The notes under the pieces are model-generated. The model made no database searches. It was given only the letters and a program-made list of their open reading frames with translations, and was not told the origin of the DNA. A stretch of DNA of 64,000 nucleotides from Amaurobius ferox (Eukaryota; Arthropoda; Arachnida; Araneae; Amaurobiidae), in contig OX578153.1 in NCBI GenBank assembly GCA_951213105.1, positions 58,538,520 through 58,602,519 of the forward strand, written 5' to 3'. Position 1 is the first letter of the stretch, and each line of letters opens with the position of its first letter. Both the position numbers and the translations under genes were made by a program. This document shows, in pieces, positions 47,235-60,257 of this stretch.

Positions 47235-48035
47235 TGTTGTGAAATGCTTGACCTCGTTTAATATTTATTTTATGTCAAAATTTAACTTCCCGCAGTTTCT
47301 AATTCACTTTCGATTCTAAAACTTGTTCTCAGAAAATTATTCCAAATTGATAAAGCGCCATTTCTGTATTCGGCCCTTTTGGATATTTCCCGCCAGTTCC
47401 GGCAAACCTTGGTGTAGGGTTTTGTCCCGCGCTTTAGTACATGTACTTCGCATTCGCATTTCATATTCTTTAACATTGGAACTCTTTTTATTTGCGTCAT
47501 GAACGCGTAATAACATTAAAGATGCTTAAGTCTGTTTTCGGTAAATAGTTTTAATTGGCGATGTGACGCGGACGGGGTAGGTCGTGCTTTGCCTACGGAG
47601 GCAAAAGAATGAGAATTCTAAAGTTCCATGATATTCTAAATTAAATTAAATGTGATTAAAAGATTTTAACAAGCAGATTTAATTCAGTGGTGAGATGATA
47701 TGTGGAAAGATATTTAATTGAAATATGATTATTGAAGATTTTGTCAACTACTTTGGTTTTCAACATCAAGTTGTTTGTTCCTGTTTAAAGTAAATTATGC
47801 TCGAGATGAATAAAGTTATAAGTTCAAAGGCCAAGATTGTTCGTCTCATTCTTCAAATGCTTTAGTCACCAGCAGTCCGAGATACTCGTCGAGTGTGTTT
47901 TCCTCATCGACCACCTCCAGAACAGAATACACAACGCAATGAAATTCAGTCGTGCTTCATCACCACCCAGCGACCACTACCGCTCAGTGCCGCTTCCCGT
48001 TCCACAACAAATGATGACCGCGACAGCTTATAACA
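47235..48035 (+). repeat. 3' LTR (801 bp)
   Basis: Nearly identical to the 5' LTR. AATAAA at 47809-47814. It ends TATAACA before the ACAC target duplication. Confidence 0.93.
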
Positions 48036-48708
48036 ACACTTCAGCATACGTAGTCTTTTTTTTTTTTTTTAATTTTGGCGATTTTTGCGGGCCATTTCGT
48101 AAAAAAAGGCAGGTTGTTAGCTTCCGAATCGTACCAAAATCGAATCAGCAGCAAAGTGCCCCACAAGTTACTTATCTACCAAATATTGTGAAATTTGATC
48201 AATTAGTATTTTAGCTATGGTGGATACATGAAATTTTTTAGGGCCATTTTGTAAAAAAATGCAGGTTCTTCTTTTCCGACTCGTATCAAATTCTAATCAA
48301 CACCAGAGAATCCAACAAGTAACTTATCTACAAAATTTTGTCAAATTTGGTAAATTAGTATTTTAGCTAGAGCGCATAAATGAAATTTTTACTGGCCACT
48401 TCGCAAAAAAAGGCTCTGCTTTTACGAATCGCACTAAAATCCAAAGTGACTTTCCTACCAAATTTTATGAAATTTAGTCCATCTAATCCATTTTTTAGAA
48501 TTTAGTCCATTAGTTTTTTAGTTAAGAGTGGATACATACACACACAGACAGACAGACGCACACACACACAGACGTCAGGCTAAAAATAGTTTTTTCGTAT
48601 TTTAGAGGCATCGAAACGTGTAGATCCGTCGAAAACTCCAGTTGCTATTTTCGACATGATTCCAATACTTTCCCTATACATTACCATGTATTACAGGGAA
48701 AGTAAAAA
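48036..48708 (+). mobile_element. Family A copy A8, right part
   Basis: It resumes with TTCAGCATACGTAGTC, which continues the left part exactly as in intact copy A3 (TTTGAGCATACGTAGTT). It contains one extra internal unit with ATTTTAGCTA compared with A4. It ends in the hairpin and GGAAAGTAAAAA, directly followed by A9. Confidence 0.88.
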
Positions 48709-48709
48709 A

Positions 48710-49768
48710 TCTGATGTGGGCAGCACATGACTTTCCCCGCAGACTTACATTCACATTATCTTTATTTTAATTAAATTTAATTCATTTTCATTCAATTTTT
48801 GTTCTCTTTTGGCAACTGGAATTATTTTCAAAATTGGCGTAGAGAAAATACGAAAAAACTAAAATATCTCGGGAACGGCTAGTCCTAGTGTTGTTGTTGT
48901 TACCCAGACCGTCCGACCTACCAGAAAGGTGTAAGGTAACTGTTTGGACGGCCGGGAAGTGCCACCCAATTCAGACCGGAACCCAGTGGGGGAGGCATCC
49001 ACAGGGACCGTACCCTCCTTCCCCTACCACCAACCTCTCGGAAGGACTTTCGGACCCACATGTTTAACGTGATCGTACTCCGCATGAACACGGCGGCAGT
49101 TTTGGCAGTGGCTGGAATCGAACCCGGGCCTACCGAGTGCAACTCCAGCGCGCTAACCAATGGGCTACCGCGCCCCGGCTAGTCCTAGTGTAATGGGGTT
49201 AGTCTTATTTTTTTCTTCGTTAAAAATTACGTATAAAACAAGCATTTAATGGGTATATTTGAGCATACGTAGTTTTTTATTTTAGAATTTGACGATTTTT
49301 GCGGGCTGTTTTGCAAAAAAGGCAAGTTAATTTCTTCCGAATCATACTAAAATCAAATCAGCGCCAGGGTAATCCACAAGCGACTTATCTACTGAATTTT
49401 GTGAAATCCAGTCCATTAGTTTTTCAACTAGAGTGGATACAGGAATTTTTTGCGGGCCATTTTGCAAAAAAAAGGCGGGTACTTTTATTCCGAATCGTAC
49501 TAAAAACTAATCAGCACGAGGGTCATACCCAAGTGACTTACCTACCAAATTTTATGAAATTCGGTCCATTATTTTTTTAGTTAGAGTGGATACATACATT
49601 GCACAGACACAGACAAACAGACACACACACAGACGTCACGCTAAAAATCGTTTTTTCGCATTCTAGAGGTCTCGAAACGTGTAGATCCGTCGAAAACTCG
49701 AGTTGTGATTTTCGGTATGATTCCAATACTTTCCCTATACATTACCACGTATTGCATGGAAAGTAAAA
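48710..49768 (+). mobile_element. Family A copy A9, split by a SINE
   Basis: A head-to-tail tandem with A8 (AGGGAAAGTAAAAAATCTGA junction). Interrupted at 48891-49190 by a SINE plus duplicated target. The remainder is complete to ATTGCATGGAAAGTAAAA. Confidence 0.88.
48891..49175 (-). mobile_element. Full-length tRNA-SINE, tail family T
   Basis: On the minus strand the head is GGGGCGCGGTAGCCCATTGG and the B-box is GGTTCGATTCC; the body and GTT/CAA tail follow. The 15-bp target duplication CGGCTAGTCCTAGTG lies at 48876-48890 and 49176-49190, inside A9. Confidence 0.92.
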
Positions 49769-49857
49769 GTAAGGCAATAAATCTTAAAAATTTATCATCA
49801 TTTGAACAAATAATGACCGATCCATAAAATTTTGAATACTCCTCTACAAACAACGAT

Positions 49858-50629
49858 TTTTACTTCCCCTGCAATACATGGTAATGTATAGGGAAAGTAT
49901 TGGAATCATGCCGAAAATCGCAACTCGAGTTTTCGACGGATCTACACGTTTCGAGACCTCTAGAATACGAAAAAACCATTTTTAGCGTGACGTCTGTGTG
50001 TGTGTCTGTCTGCGTGTCTGTCTGTCAGTGTGTCTGTCTGTCTGTGCAGATTTTGCATCCACTCTAACTAAAATACTAATGGACCGAATTTCACAAAATT
50101 TTGTAGGTAAGTCACTTGTGGGCGGGGCTGGTGCTGATTAGTTTGGGGTACGATTCGGAATAAAAGAACCCGTCTTTTTTGTGAAATGGCCCGCAAAAGT
50201 TTGTATCCACTGTAGCTGAAAAACTAATGGACCGAATTTCACAAAATTCGGTAGATGAGTCACGTATAGGTCACCCTGGTGCTGATTAGATTTTGGTACG
50301 ATTCAGAAAAAAATAACCTGCCTTTTACTGCAAAATGGCCCGCAAAAATTGCCAAAATCTAGAATAAAAAACTACGTATGCTCAAATATATCCATGAAAT
50401 GCTTGTTTATTACGTAATTTTTAACGAAGAAAAGAATAAGATCAATCCCATTACTCTAGAACTAGCCGTTCTCGAGATATTTTAATTTTTTCATATTTTC
50501 TCTACGCCACATTTGAAAATAAGTCCGGTTACCGAATGAGAACGAAAATTGAATTAAAAGTGAAATAAATTGAATAAAAATAAAGAGACCGTAAGTCTGC
50601 ATGGAAAGTTATGCGCTGCCTACATCAGA
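49858..50629 (-). mobile_element. Family A copy A10
   Basis: A full-length minus-strand copy, hairpin at left (TACTTCCCCTGCAATACATG), 5' end at right (GCTGCCTACATCAGA). It has a long GTGT/CTGT tract at 49995-50045. Confidence 0.88.
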
Positions 50630-51213
50630 TTTTTGAGCTTAAAATGATGACCTCCTCCTTTAAAATCAGTTAATATAAATTTTTATGAGATTATTTTGCC
50701 TCTGTATGTTTTATCAGATACATTACGTGCCTTTATTAAAATTTAAAAAAAATTTCATATAAGGAAACATAATTAATACATCTGAATCAAAGAAATAAAA
50801 CTGTATAGAAACTCACCATCATCAATCATCAAGAGCAATATTCAAACTGTCTGTAACATGCTTAATTTTCTATCTAAAATATTTTGAATCATTTCAACTT
50901 TCAAAAAGTTCGGTGACACAGTCTTTAGTTTTTTTTTCTTTAGAGGAGTCAAAAGAACTTAATTAGAAAAATCTTAATTAGATTTATCTTAAAATAGATC
51001 ATCCCCTTGCGTAATGGCGATTCTTAGCCGAGCCATTTTGCTGCTAGAAGCCTTTCTTCAATATATGGTCATTTATAACTCAAATTTGTCATTTAAGAAA
51101 GAAGTTGCTTGTTATTAAGAGAACTGTTTGTCAATAGAAGAATTTAGATTCAATAGAAGATTTTAGATCGATAATTTTAAACAATAGAGAATTTAGAATT
51201 AATAAAATAATTT

Positions 51214-51411
51214 GGAATATTTATAGTCAATAGGAGAATTTAGAATATTTATAGTCAATAGAAGAATTTAGAATATTTATAGTCAATAGAAGAATTTAGA
51301 ATATTTATAGTCAGTAGAAGAATTTAGAATATTTATAGTCAATACAAGAATTTAGAATATTTATAGTCAATACAAGAATTTAAAATATTTATAGTCAATA
51401 GAAGAATTTAA
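51214..51411. repeat. 28-bp minisatellite in U1 (about 7 copies)
   Basis: The unit is ATAGTCAATAGAAGAATTTA plus GAATATTT, spaced exactly 28 bp, ending at AAAGTTGTTGCTTGTG. Confidence 0.93.
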
Positions 51412-52429
51412 AGTTGTTGCTTGTGAATATCCCAGGATAATTGTTTACAAATTGTGAGTGTAATTTAGGATTGCAGAGGTACTTCTTATGATGTAAATTT
51501 CAGATTTTAAATTTTTAGCTTTGTTTTGTGATGCTCAATTTTAATTTACCCTTCATAGATTACTTTTGAAACAAAGCCCCGAGCAAAGTTTCATCAATAC
51601 TGACTTAAATCTGATCATGTGCAGAAGTCTCTTTAACAGAGTAAAACTCAACTAATTAGAATAAATTTATGTACATAGCTTGAACACATTATGTATATAT
51701 TTCGAACACTAATGGTTGAATATTTGTGTATTTATACTTTAGGTCATAACGAAGTCGGAATTTTAAATTTTGATTTATATACTGAAATATCTGGGGTCAA
51801 ATGTCAAATAACGTTGTCTATGGTGAAACATTAATTTAAAAAAATTCGGCCCACAAACAGAATTTTCTACTTTGTATAACTTGTAGGTGTTACTAAACTG
51901 TCTTTTACATTAATTATTTCTTCTTCAATATTTTGGATTTTATATTTTGAGTACTTTACTACGTTCATAAAATAAACGTCATAAACATGTAGCAAGATAC
52001 TCAGATTCGTAGACAGCATATAGTACATTTTTTTTTACTATTTTCAAAAATTAGCATTCAAATAAATGAGGTCTCTCGAATTTTTTACATTAAACTCATG
52101 ATAAAAATTGGTTTCATCAGATTGAAAAAATTATAGGAAGTTTTAAAAACTGTCGCTAGGTAAGCTTTTCGAAACAATTTATTAATTATTATTATTATTG
52201 ATGGTCCTTCACAGTTAGTTACATTAACAGCAATAGTCTTTCACTTGTGTTTAAATTAACTGGCTCAACTTGAATGTCTCATACCACAATTCATTTTTTT
52301 GTCCAATTCTTACAGGAAAAAAATTGAAAAATCAGTATAGTGGGTCTTAATTATTGCAACCATAGCTTGTTACCTTTCAGTTTAAAAGGTTTGATAAAAT
52401 ATTTCGATTGATACCGTGCTTGACAATAT

Positions 52430-52880
52430 ACCCCCAGCGGCAGGTAACATCCCCCCCGAGAGAGAGCTATAGACGTCATGAACAAAAACTTGTAAAGCTA
52501 CTATCTTTCGCGACAATGATTGAATCTACAAAATCTTGTGACCATTGAACCATAAATAAACCCTTTTATGCATCATTATATCAAATTTTTTTCTATGCTG
52601 TCATAATAAAAAAATATAAAGAAAAAAAAATATATCCAATTTTAGATGTTTTGATAACAAAGCGGGTATAAAGTTTCGTGGAAATCCATTCGTATTTTGT
52701 GGCCTCTATTGTGTACGAAAGAAATCGACCACAGACATGAAACAGACAGACAGCCGGTCATCACTACAAAAATTGTCAAAACGTGGTCAGGATGTCTTAA
52801 AACATTATTGGCATCAAAATCTCCAAATCGAAAATTGTCATGAAAACAATAATTTCTCAATACTACGTATGAGAAAATAA
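52430..52880 (+). mobile_element. Family C element in U1
   Basis: It contains the GACGTCATGAAC phrase, ATCGACCACAGACATGAAAC, an ACAGACAGACAG tract, GGTCAGGATGTCTTAAAACA and the terminal hairpin TTTCTCAATACTACGTATGAGAAA. About 213 bp (52484-52696) are absent from the U2 and U3 copies. Confidence 0.75.
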
Positions 52881-54431
52881 AAATAAATGTCTAACTGGTA
52901 CATCAACATCCAAACATAAAATATGTTCGATTCCCAGGACAATATCCCAAATATCTGCCACCTGTTTCGTATTCTATCAAATCCCTTAGACAATTTTATA
53001 GGGAATTCAGATAAAAAAAAAGATGATCTTCTATGGTTAAAACGAAACCTTTATTTCCAAGGAATCTAAATTACGGTTATCTTTGATATTTTCACCATCT
53101 TGTGGTAATCTTAATGGCGATTCTTAGCAAAGTCAATTTGCTGTAGACAGACTCTTTTTTTTCATGTTTTCTGAAGTCATGATCATACATGAGTAAAATG
53201 CAACACCAATTTATCTGGTCTTCAGATGCTCGCTTACAAATTTATGGCATTCGTTTATGTGCTTATCCTTGTTTCATTGATTTGTAAATGTAATTAATTG
53301 CTCCATTTATCACTCTTTAAAACTTTCAAAGACAATTTTAGTAATAGATAAGCACCATGTGATTAGCTTAATTCATTCGAAAATATTATGTCATAAAATG
53401 AATTAATCTTTACAAAAATTATGTGCGTTCTGGTGAAAATTATATTAATGTATTGTAATCACAAAATATAAATTCTATCATAATACTATTTTTTTAGTGG
53501 TGTAATGATCAGGCAATGACCGAGGATTGGTTAATGTGACAAAGGCAGATTAAAACATACCGGTGAATTACAAAACCACACGCTCCAGGTACGAGCGTGA
53601 CGTGAGATATCTCCATTGACACATGTAAAATAAATTCTTCTACCTCCTTTGAAATTTGTTACTGAACGTATATCAGTCTTCATCGAAGCTATATAGTAGG
53701 TCCTAAAAAGTAGATGCTTAAGAAAAATTAGTAAAAACATAGATTAGTAAAAACTGGCACATTTGATTGCTGCCAGTAACACGCTGTGATGACTTCATTG
53801 TTAAACGTGCTGACTGCATTGTTATGATTGTATTGTCAAAACAATTGTATTGTTCTCCCTTAAAATCAGTTAAAATAAATATTTATGAGATTATTTTATC
53901 TCTGTATGTCTTATCAGATACATTGCGTGCCTTTATTAAAATTTAAAAAAGGTTTCATATAAGGAAACATAATTAATGCATCTGAATCAAAAAAATGAAG
54001 CCGTATAAAAAGAAACTCACCATCATAAGTCATCAAGGGCAATATTCAAACTGTCTGTAGCATGCTTAATTTTCTATCTAAAATATTTTAAAGGTCTTCA
54101 ACTTTCAAAAAGTTCGGAAACAACTTAGTTGTTTTTATTCTTGAGGAGTGAAAAGAACTAATTACAAAAATTCTCAATTACAGTTATCTTAAAATAGATC
54201 ATCCCCTTGCGTAATGGCGATTCTTAACCGAGACAATTTGCTGCTGGAAGCCTTTCTTCAATATGTGGTCATTTATAGGGCTTCTGCTCATAAATTACTC
54301 AAATTTGCCATTGAAAAAAGAAGTTTCTTTTCATTAAGGGATTGTTTGTCAATAGAAGAATTTAGATTCAATAGAAGAGTTTAGATTGAAAATTTAAAAC
54401 AATAGAGAATTCAGAATTAATAAAATAATTT

Positions 54432-54880
54432 GGAATATTTATAGTCAATAGAAGAATTTAGAATATTTATAGTCAATAGAAGAATTTAGAATATATATAG
54501 TCAATACAAGAATTTAGATTATTTATAGTCAATAGAAGAATTTAGGATATTTATAGTCAATAAAAGAATATAGAATATTGATAGTCAATAGAAGAATTTA
54601 GAATATTTATAGTCAATAGAAGAATGTAGAATATTTATAGTCAATAGAAGAATATAGAATATTGATAGTCAATAGAAGAATTTAGAATATTTATAGTCAA
54701 TAGAAGAATTTAGAATATTTATAGTCAATACAAGAATTTAGAACATTTATAGTCAATAGAAGAATTTAGAATATTTATAGTCAATAGAAGAATTTAGAAT
54801 ATTTATAGTCAATACAAGAATTTAGAATATTTATAGTCAATAGAAAAATTTAGAATATTTATAGTCAATAGAAGAATTTA
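54432..54880. repeat. 28-bp minisatellite in U2 (about 16 copies)
   Basis: Same 28-bp unit, with variants AATATAGAATATTGATAG and CAATACAAG placed at intervals, so a multi-unit block has been duplicated. Confidence 0.93.
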
Positions 54881-55859
54881 AAGTTGTTGCTTGTGAATAT
54901 AATTGTTTACAAATTGTGAGTGTAATTTGGGATTGCAGAAGTACTTCTTATGATGTAAATTTCAGATTTTGACTTTTTAGCTTTGTTATTTGATGTTCAA
55001 TTTTAATTTACCCTTCATAGGTTACTTTTGAAACAAAGCACCAAGTATAGTTTCATCAATATCGACTCAAATTTGATCATGTGCAGACGTTTCTCTAACA
55101 GAGTAAAACTCAACTATTTACAATAAAATTAAATACATAGCTTGAACACAGCATGTACATGTTTCGAATACTTATGGTTGAACATTTGTGTATTCATGAT
55201 TTAGGTCATAACGAAGTCGGAATTTTAAATTGTGATCTATCTACTGAAATATCTGGGGTCAAATGTCAAATAACGTTGTCTATGGTGAAACATTAATTTA
55301 AAAAAATTCGGCCCACAAACAGAATTTTCTATTTTGTATAACTTGTAGATGTTACTAAGCTGTATTTTACATTAATTATTTCTTCCTCAATATTTCGGAT
55401 TTTATATTTTGAGAACTTTACTACTTTCATGAAATAAACCTCATAAACATGTAGCAATACTCAGATTCGTAGACAGCCTATAGTACATTTTTTTTTACTT
55501 TTTTTCAAAAATTAGAATTTTTTACAATAAACTCATGATAAAGATTGGTTTCATCGGATTGAAAAAAATTATAGGAAGTTTTAAAAGCAGTCGCTAGCTA
55601 AGCTTTTCGAAACACTATATTAATTATTATTATTATCATTATTATTATTATTGATGGTCCTTCACAGTTAGTTACATTAACAGCAATAGTCGTTCACTCT
55701 TGTGTTTAAATTAACTGGTTCAACTTGAATTTCTCATACCAAAATTCATTTTTTGTCCAATTTTTACATGAAAAAATTTGAAACATTGGTATTGGGGATC
55801 TAAATTATTGTAACCATAGCGTGTTACCTTTCACTTTAACAGGTTTGATAAAATATTTC

Positions 55860-56122
55860 TATTGATAACATGCTTGACAATATACCCCCTGGGGAAGGTA
55901 ACATCCCCCCGAGGGAGAGCTAATGACGTCATGAACGTTGTGTCCTCTATTGTGTACAAAAGAAATCGACCGCAGACATGAAACAGACAGACAGGCGGTC
56001 ATCACTCAAAAATTGTCAAAACGTGGTCAGGACGTCTTAAAACATATATTGGCATCAAAATCTCGAAATCGAAAATTGTCGTGTAAACAATACTTTCTCA
56101 ATACTACGTATGAGAAAATAAA
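55860..56122 (+). mobile_element. Family C element in U2 (deleted form)
   Basis: Joins GACGTCATGAACGTTGTG directly, lacking the middle of the U1 copy. The hairpin is intact. Confidence 0.7.
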
Positions 56123-57716
56123 AATAAATGTCTAACTGGTACATCTAAATTCAGACATAAAATATGTTCGATTCCCAGGGCAATATCCCAAATATCTGCC
56201 ACCTGTTTCGTATTCTATCAAATCCCTTAGACAATTTTATAGGGAATTCAGATAAAAAAAAAGATGATCTTCTATGGTGAAAACGAAACCTTTATTTCCA
56301 AGGAATCTAAATTACGGTTATCTTTGATATTTTCACCATCGTGTGGTAATCTTAATGGCGATTCTTAGCAAAGTCAATTTGCTGTAGACAGACTCTTTTT
56401 TTTCATGTTTTCTGAAGTCATGATCATACATGAGTAAAATGCAACACCAATTTATCTGGTCTTCAGATGCTCGCTTACAAATTTATGGCATTCGTTTGTG
56501 TGCTTATCCTTGTTTCATTGATTAGTAAATGTAATCAATTGCTCCATTTATCACTCTTTAAAACTTTCAAAGACAATTACAGTAATAGATAAGCACCATG
56601 TGATTAGCTTAATTCATTCGAAAATGTTGTCATAAAATGAATTAATCTTTATAAAAATTATGTGCGTTCTGGTTAAAATTATATTAATGTATTGTAATCC
56701 CAAAATATAAATTCTATCATAATACTATTTTTTTAATGGTGTAGTGATTAGGCAATGACCGAGAATTGGTTAATGTGACAAATGCAGATTAAAACATACT
56801 GGTGGATTACAAAACCACACGCTCCAGGTACGAGCGTGACGTGAGATATCTCCATTGACACATGTAAAATAAATTCTTCTATCTCCTTTGAAATTTGTTA
56901 CTGAACGTGTATCAGTCTTCATCGAAGCTATATAGTAGGTCCTAAAAAGTAGATGCTTAAAAAGAAGTAGATGCTTAAAGAAAAATTAGTAAAAACATAG
57001 ATGGCACATTTGATTGCTGCCAGTAACACGCTGTGATGACTTCATTGTTAAACGTGCTGACTGCATTGTATTGATTGCGTTGTCAAACGTGCTGACTACA
57101 TTGTTATGATTGTATTGTCAAAACAATTGTATTGTTCTCCCTTAAAATCAGTTAAAATAAATATTTATGAGATTATTTTATCTCTGTATGTCTTATCAGA
57201 TACATTGCGTGCCTTTATTAAAATTTAAAAAAGGTTTCATATAAGGAAACATAATTAATGCGTCTGAATCAAAAAAATGAAACTGTATAGAAAGAAACTC
57301 ACCATCATAAATCATCAAGGGCAATATTCAAACTGTCTGTAGCATGCTTAATTTTCTATCTAAAATATTGTAAAGGTCTTCAACTTTCAAAAAGTTCGGA
57401 AACAACTTCTATAGTTGTTTTTATTCTTGAGGAGTCAAAAGAACTAATTACAAAAATTCTCAATTACAGTAATCTTAAAATAGATCATCCCCTTGCGTAA
57501 TGGCGATTCTTAACCGAGGCAATTTGCTGCTGGAAGCCTTTCTTCAATATGTGGTCATTTATAGGGCTTCTGCTCATAAATTACTCAAATTTGCCATTAA
57601 AAAAAGAAGTTGCTTTTCATTAAGGAATTGTTTGTCAATAGAAGAATTTAAATTCTATTGAAGAGTTTAGATTGAAAATTTGAAGCAATAGAGAATTCAG
57701 AATTAATAAAATAATT

Positions 57717-58082
57717 TGGAATATTTAAAGTCAATAGAAGAATTTAGAATATTTATGGTCAATAGAAGAATTTAGAAAATATATAGTTAATACAAGAATT
57801 TAGAATATTTGTAGTCAATAGAAGAATGTAGAATATTGATAGTCAATAGAAGAATATAGAATATTGATAGTCAATAGAAGAATTTAGAATATATATAGTC
57901 AATAGAAGAATCTAGAATATTTATAGTCAATACAAGAATTTAGAACATTTATAGTCAATAGAAGAATTTTGAATATTTATAGTCAATAGAAGAATTTAGA
58001 ATATTTATAGTCAATACAAGAATTTTGAATATTTATAGTCAATAGAAAAATTTAGAATATTTATAGTCAATAGAAGAATTTA
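57717..58082. repeat. 28-bp minisatellite in U3 (about 13 copies)
   Basis: Same unit as U1 and U2, with the same GATAGTCAATAG variants as U2. Confidence 0.92.
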
Positions 58083-59099
58083 AAGTTGTTGCTTGTGAAT
58101 ATCCCAGGATAATTGTTTACAAATTGTGAGTGTAATTTGGGATTGCAGAAGTACTTCCTATGATGTAAATTTCAGATTTTGACTTTTTAGCTTTGTTATT
58201 TGATGTTCAATTTTAATTTACCCTTCATAGGTTACTTTTGAAACAAAGAACCAAGCATAGTTTCATCAATATCGACTCAAATTTGATCATGTGCAGACGT
58301 TTCTCTAACAGAGTAAAACTCAACTATTTACAATAAAATTAAATACATAGCTTGAACACATTTTGTACATGTTTCGAATACTTATGGTTGAACATTTGTG
58401 TATTTATGATTTAGGTCATAACGAAGTCGGAATTTTAAATTTTGATCTATCTACTGAAATATCTGGGGTCAAATGTCAAATAACGTTGTTTATGGTGAAA
58501 CATTAATTTAAAAAAATTTGCGCCACAAACAGAATTTTCTATTTTGTATAACTTGTAGATGTTACTAAGCTGTATTTTACATTAATTGTTTCTTCCTCAA
58601 TATTTCGGATTTTATATTTTGAGAACTTTACTACTTTCATGAAATAAACCTCATAAACATGTAGCAATACTCAGATTCGTAGACAGCCTATAGTACATTT
58701 TTTTTTACTTTTTTCAAAAATTATCATTCAAGTAAATAAGGTTTCTCGAATTTTTTACATTAAACTCATGATAAAGATTTGGTTTCATCAGATTGAAAAA
58801 ACTTATAGGAAGTTCAAAAAACTGTCGCTAGCTAAGCTTTTCGAAATACTATATTAATTATTATTATTTCCATTATTATAACTATTGATGGTCCTTCACA
58901 GTTAGTTACATTAACAGCAATAGTTGTTTACTCTTGTGTTTAAATTAACTGGCTGAACTTGAATTTCTCATACCAAAATTAATTTTTTGTCCAATTTTTA
59001 CAGGAAAAAATTTGAAAAATTGGTATTGGGGATTTAAATTATTGTAACCATAGCGTGTTACCTTTCACTTTAACAGGTTTGATAAAATATTTCTATAGA

Positions 59100-59362
59100 T
59101 AACATGCTTGACAATATACCCCCTGGGGCAGGTAACATCCCCCCGAGGGAGGGCTAATGACATCACGAACGTTGTGGCCTCTATTGTGTACAAAAGAAAT
59201 CGACCGCAGACATGAAACAGACAGACAGCCGGTCATCACTCAAAAATTGTAAAAACGTAGTCAGGACGTCTTAAAACATATATTGGCATCAAAATCTCGA
59301 AATCGAAAATTGTCGTGAAAATAATACTTTCTCAATACTACGTATGAGAAAATAAAAATAAA
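59100..59362 (+). mobile_element. Family C element in U3 (deleted form)
   Basis: Shares the U2 deletion junction (CACGAACGTTGTGGCC) and the terminal hairpin. Confidence 0.7.
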
Positions 59363-60257
59363 TGTCTAACTGGTACATCTAAATTCAGACATAAAATATG
59401 TTCGATTCCCAGGGCAATATCCCAAATATCTGCCACCCGTTTCGTATTCTATCAAATCCCTTAGACAATTTTATAGGGAATTCAGATAAAAAAAAGATGA
59501 TCTTCCATGGTGAAAACGAAGCCTTTAATTCCAAGGAATCTAAATTACGTTTATCTTTGACATTATCACCATCTTGTGGTAATCTTAATGGCGATTCTTA
59601 GCAAAGTCAATTTTCTGTAGACAGACTCCTTTTTTTCATGTTTTCTGAAGTCATGATCATACATGAGTAAAATGCAACACCAATTTATCTGATCATCAGG
59701 TGCTTGCTTACAAACTTGTGGCATTAATTTGTGCGCCTATCCTTGTTTCATTGATTTGTAAATATAATTAATTGTTCCATTTATCACTCTTTAAAACTTT
59801 CGAAGACAATTATGGTAAAAGATAAGCACCATGTGAATAGCTTAATTCATTCGAAAATATTATCTCGAAAATGAATTAATCTTTACAAAAATTATGTACG
59901 TTCTTGCTAAAATTATATTAGTGTATTGTAATCACAAAATATGAATTCTATCATAATGCTATTTATATATAGTGGTGTAATGATCAGGCAATAACCGAGG
60001 ATTGGTTAATGTGACAAAGGCAGATTAAAACATACCGGTGGATTACAAAACCACACGCTCCAGGTACGAGCGTGACGTGAGATATCTCCATTGACACATG
60101 TAAAATAAATTCTTCTACCTCCTTTGAAATTTGTTACTGAACGTATATCAATCTTCATCGAAGCTATACAGTAGGTCCTAAAACGTAGATGCTTAAGAAA
60201 AATTAGTAAAAACATAGATGGCACATTTGATTGCTACCAGTAAAACACTATGAAGTC

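Larger units (their letters stand above)
41754..48035 (+). mobile_element. Complete LTR retroelement, Gag-PR-BAG type, no RT
   Basis: LTRs of about 800 bp (41754-42556 and 47235-48035) bracket a 4.7-kb interior with one long ORF. The ends are TGTTGT and TAACA. The 4-bp target duplication ACAC lies at 41750-41753 and 48036-48039. By reading, the LTRs differ at three bases and one 2-bp gap, so the insertion is young. Ty3/Gypsy affinity is inferred from the DTGA protease, the single CCHC knuckle and an integrase zinc-binding-like segment. With no RT, RNase H or integrase core it is non-autonomous, in the sense of the plant TR-GAG elements. It lies inside family A copy A8. Confidence 0.93.
50661..53860. 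repeat. Tandem segmental duplication, unit U1 (3.2 kb)
   Basis: It starts at TAAAATCAGTTAATATAAAT. Sequence-wide it matches U2 and U3. In order it contains motif M type a (about 51000), the 28-bp minisatellite, an (ATT)n tract (about 52180), a complete family C element, motif M type b (about 53045) and short CTGACTGCATTGT words at the end. The small ORFs are not conserved as proteins. Confidence 0.92.
53861..57142. repeat. Tandem segmental duplication, unit U2 (3.3 kb)
   Basis: Same layout as U1. The minisatellite spans 54432-54880 (about 16 copies) and family C 55860-56122 (with the internal deletion). An extra repeat of AGTAGATGCTTAAA lies near 56950. It ends with more CTGACTGCATTGT words than U1. 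Confidence 0.93.

Noticed and set aside
51214..51411. Regularly spaced 28-bp repeats as a CRISPR array
   Set aside because: The units are contiguous with no unique spacers, and the context is eukaryotic.
53531..53740. 69-codon ORF partly repeated at 60006-60224 and 62492-62773
   Set aside because: It recurs because the DNA is tandemly duplicated. Other units break the frame and no domain is visible.
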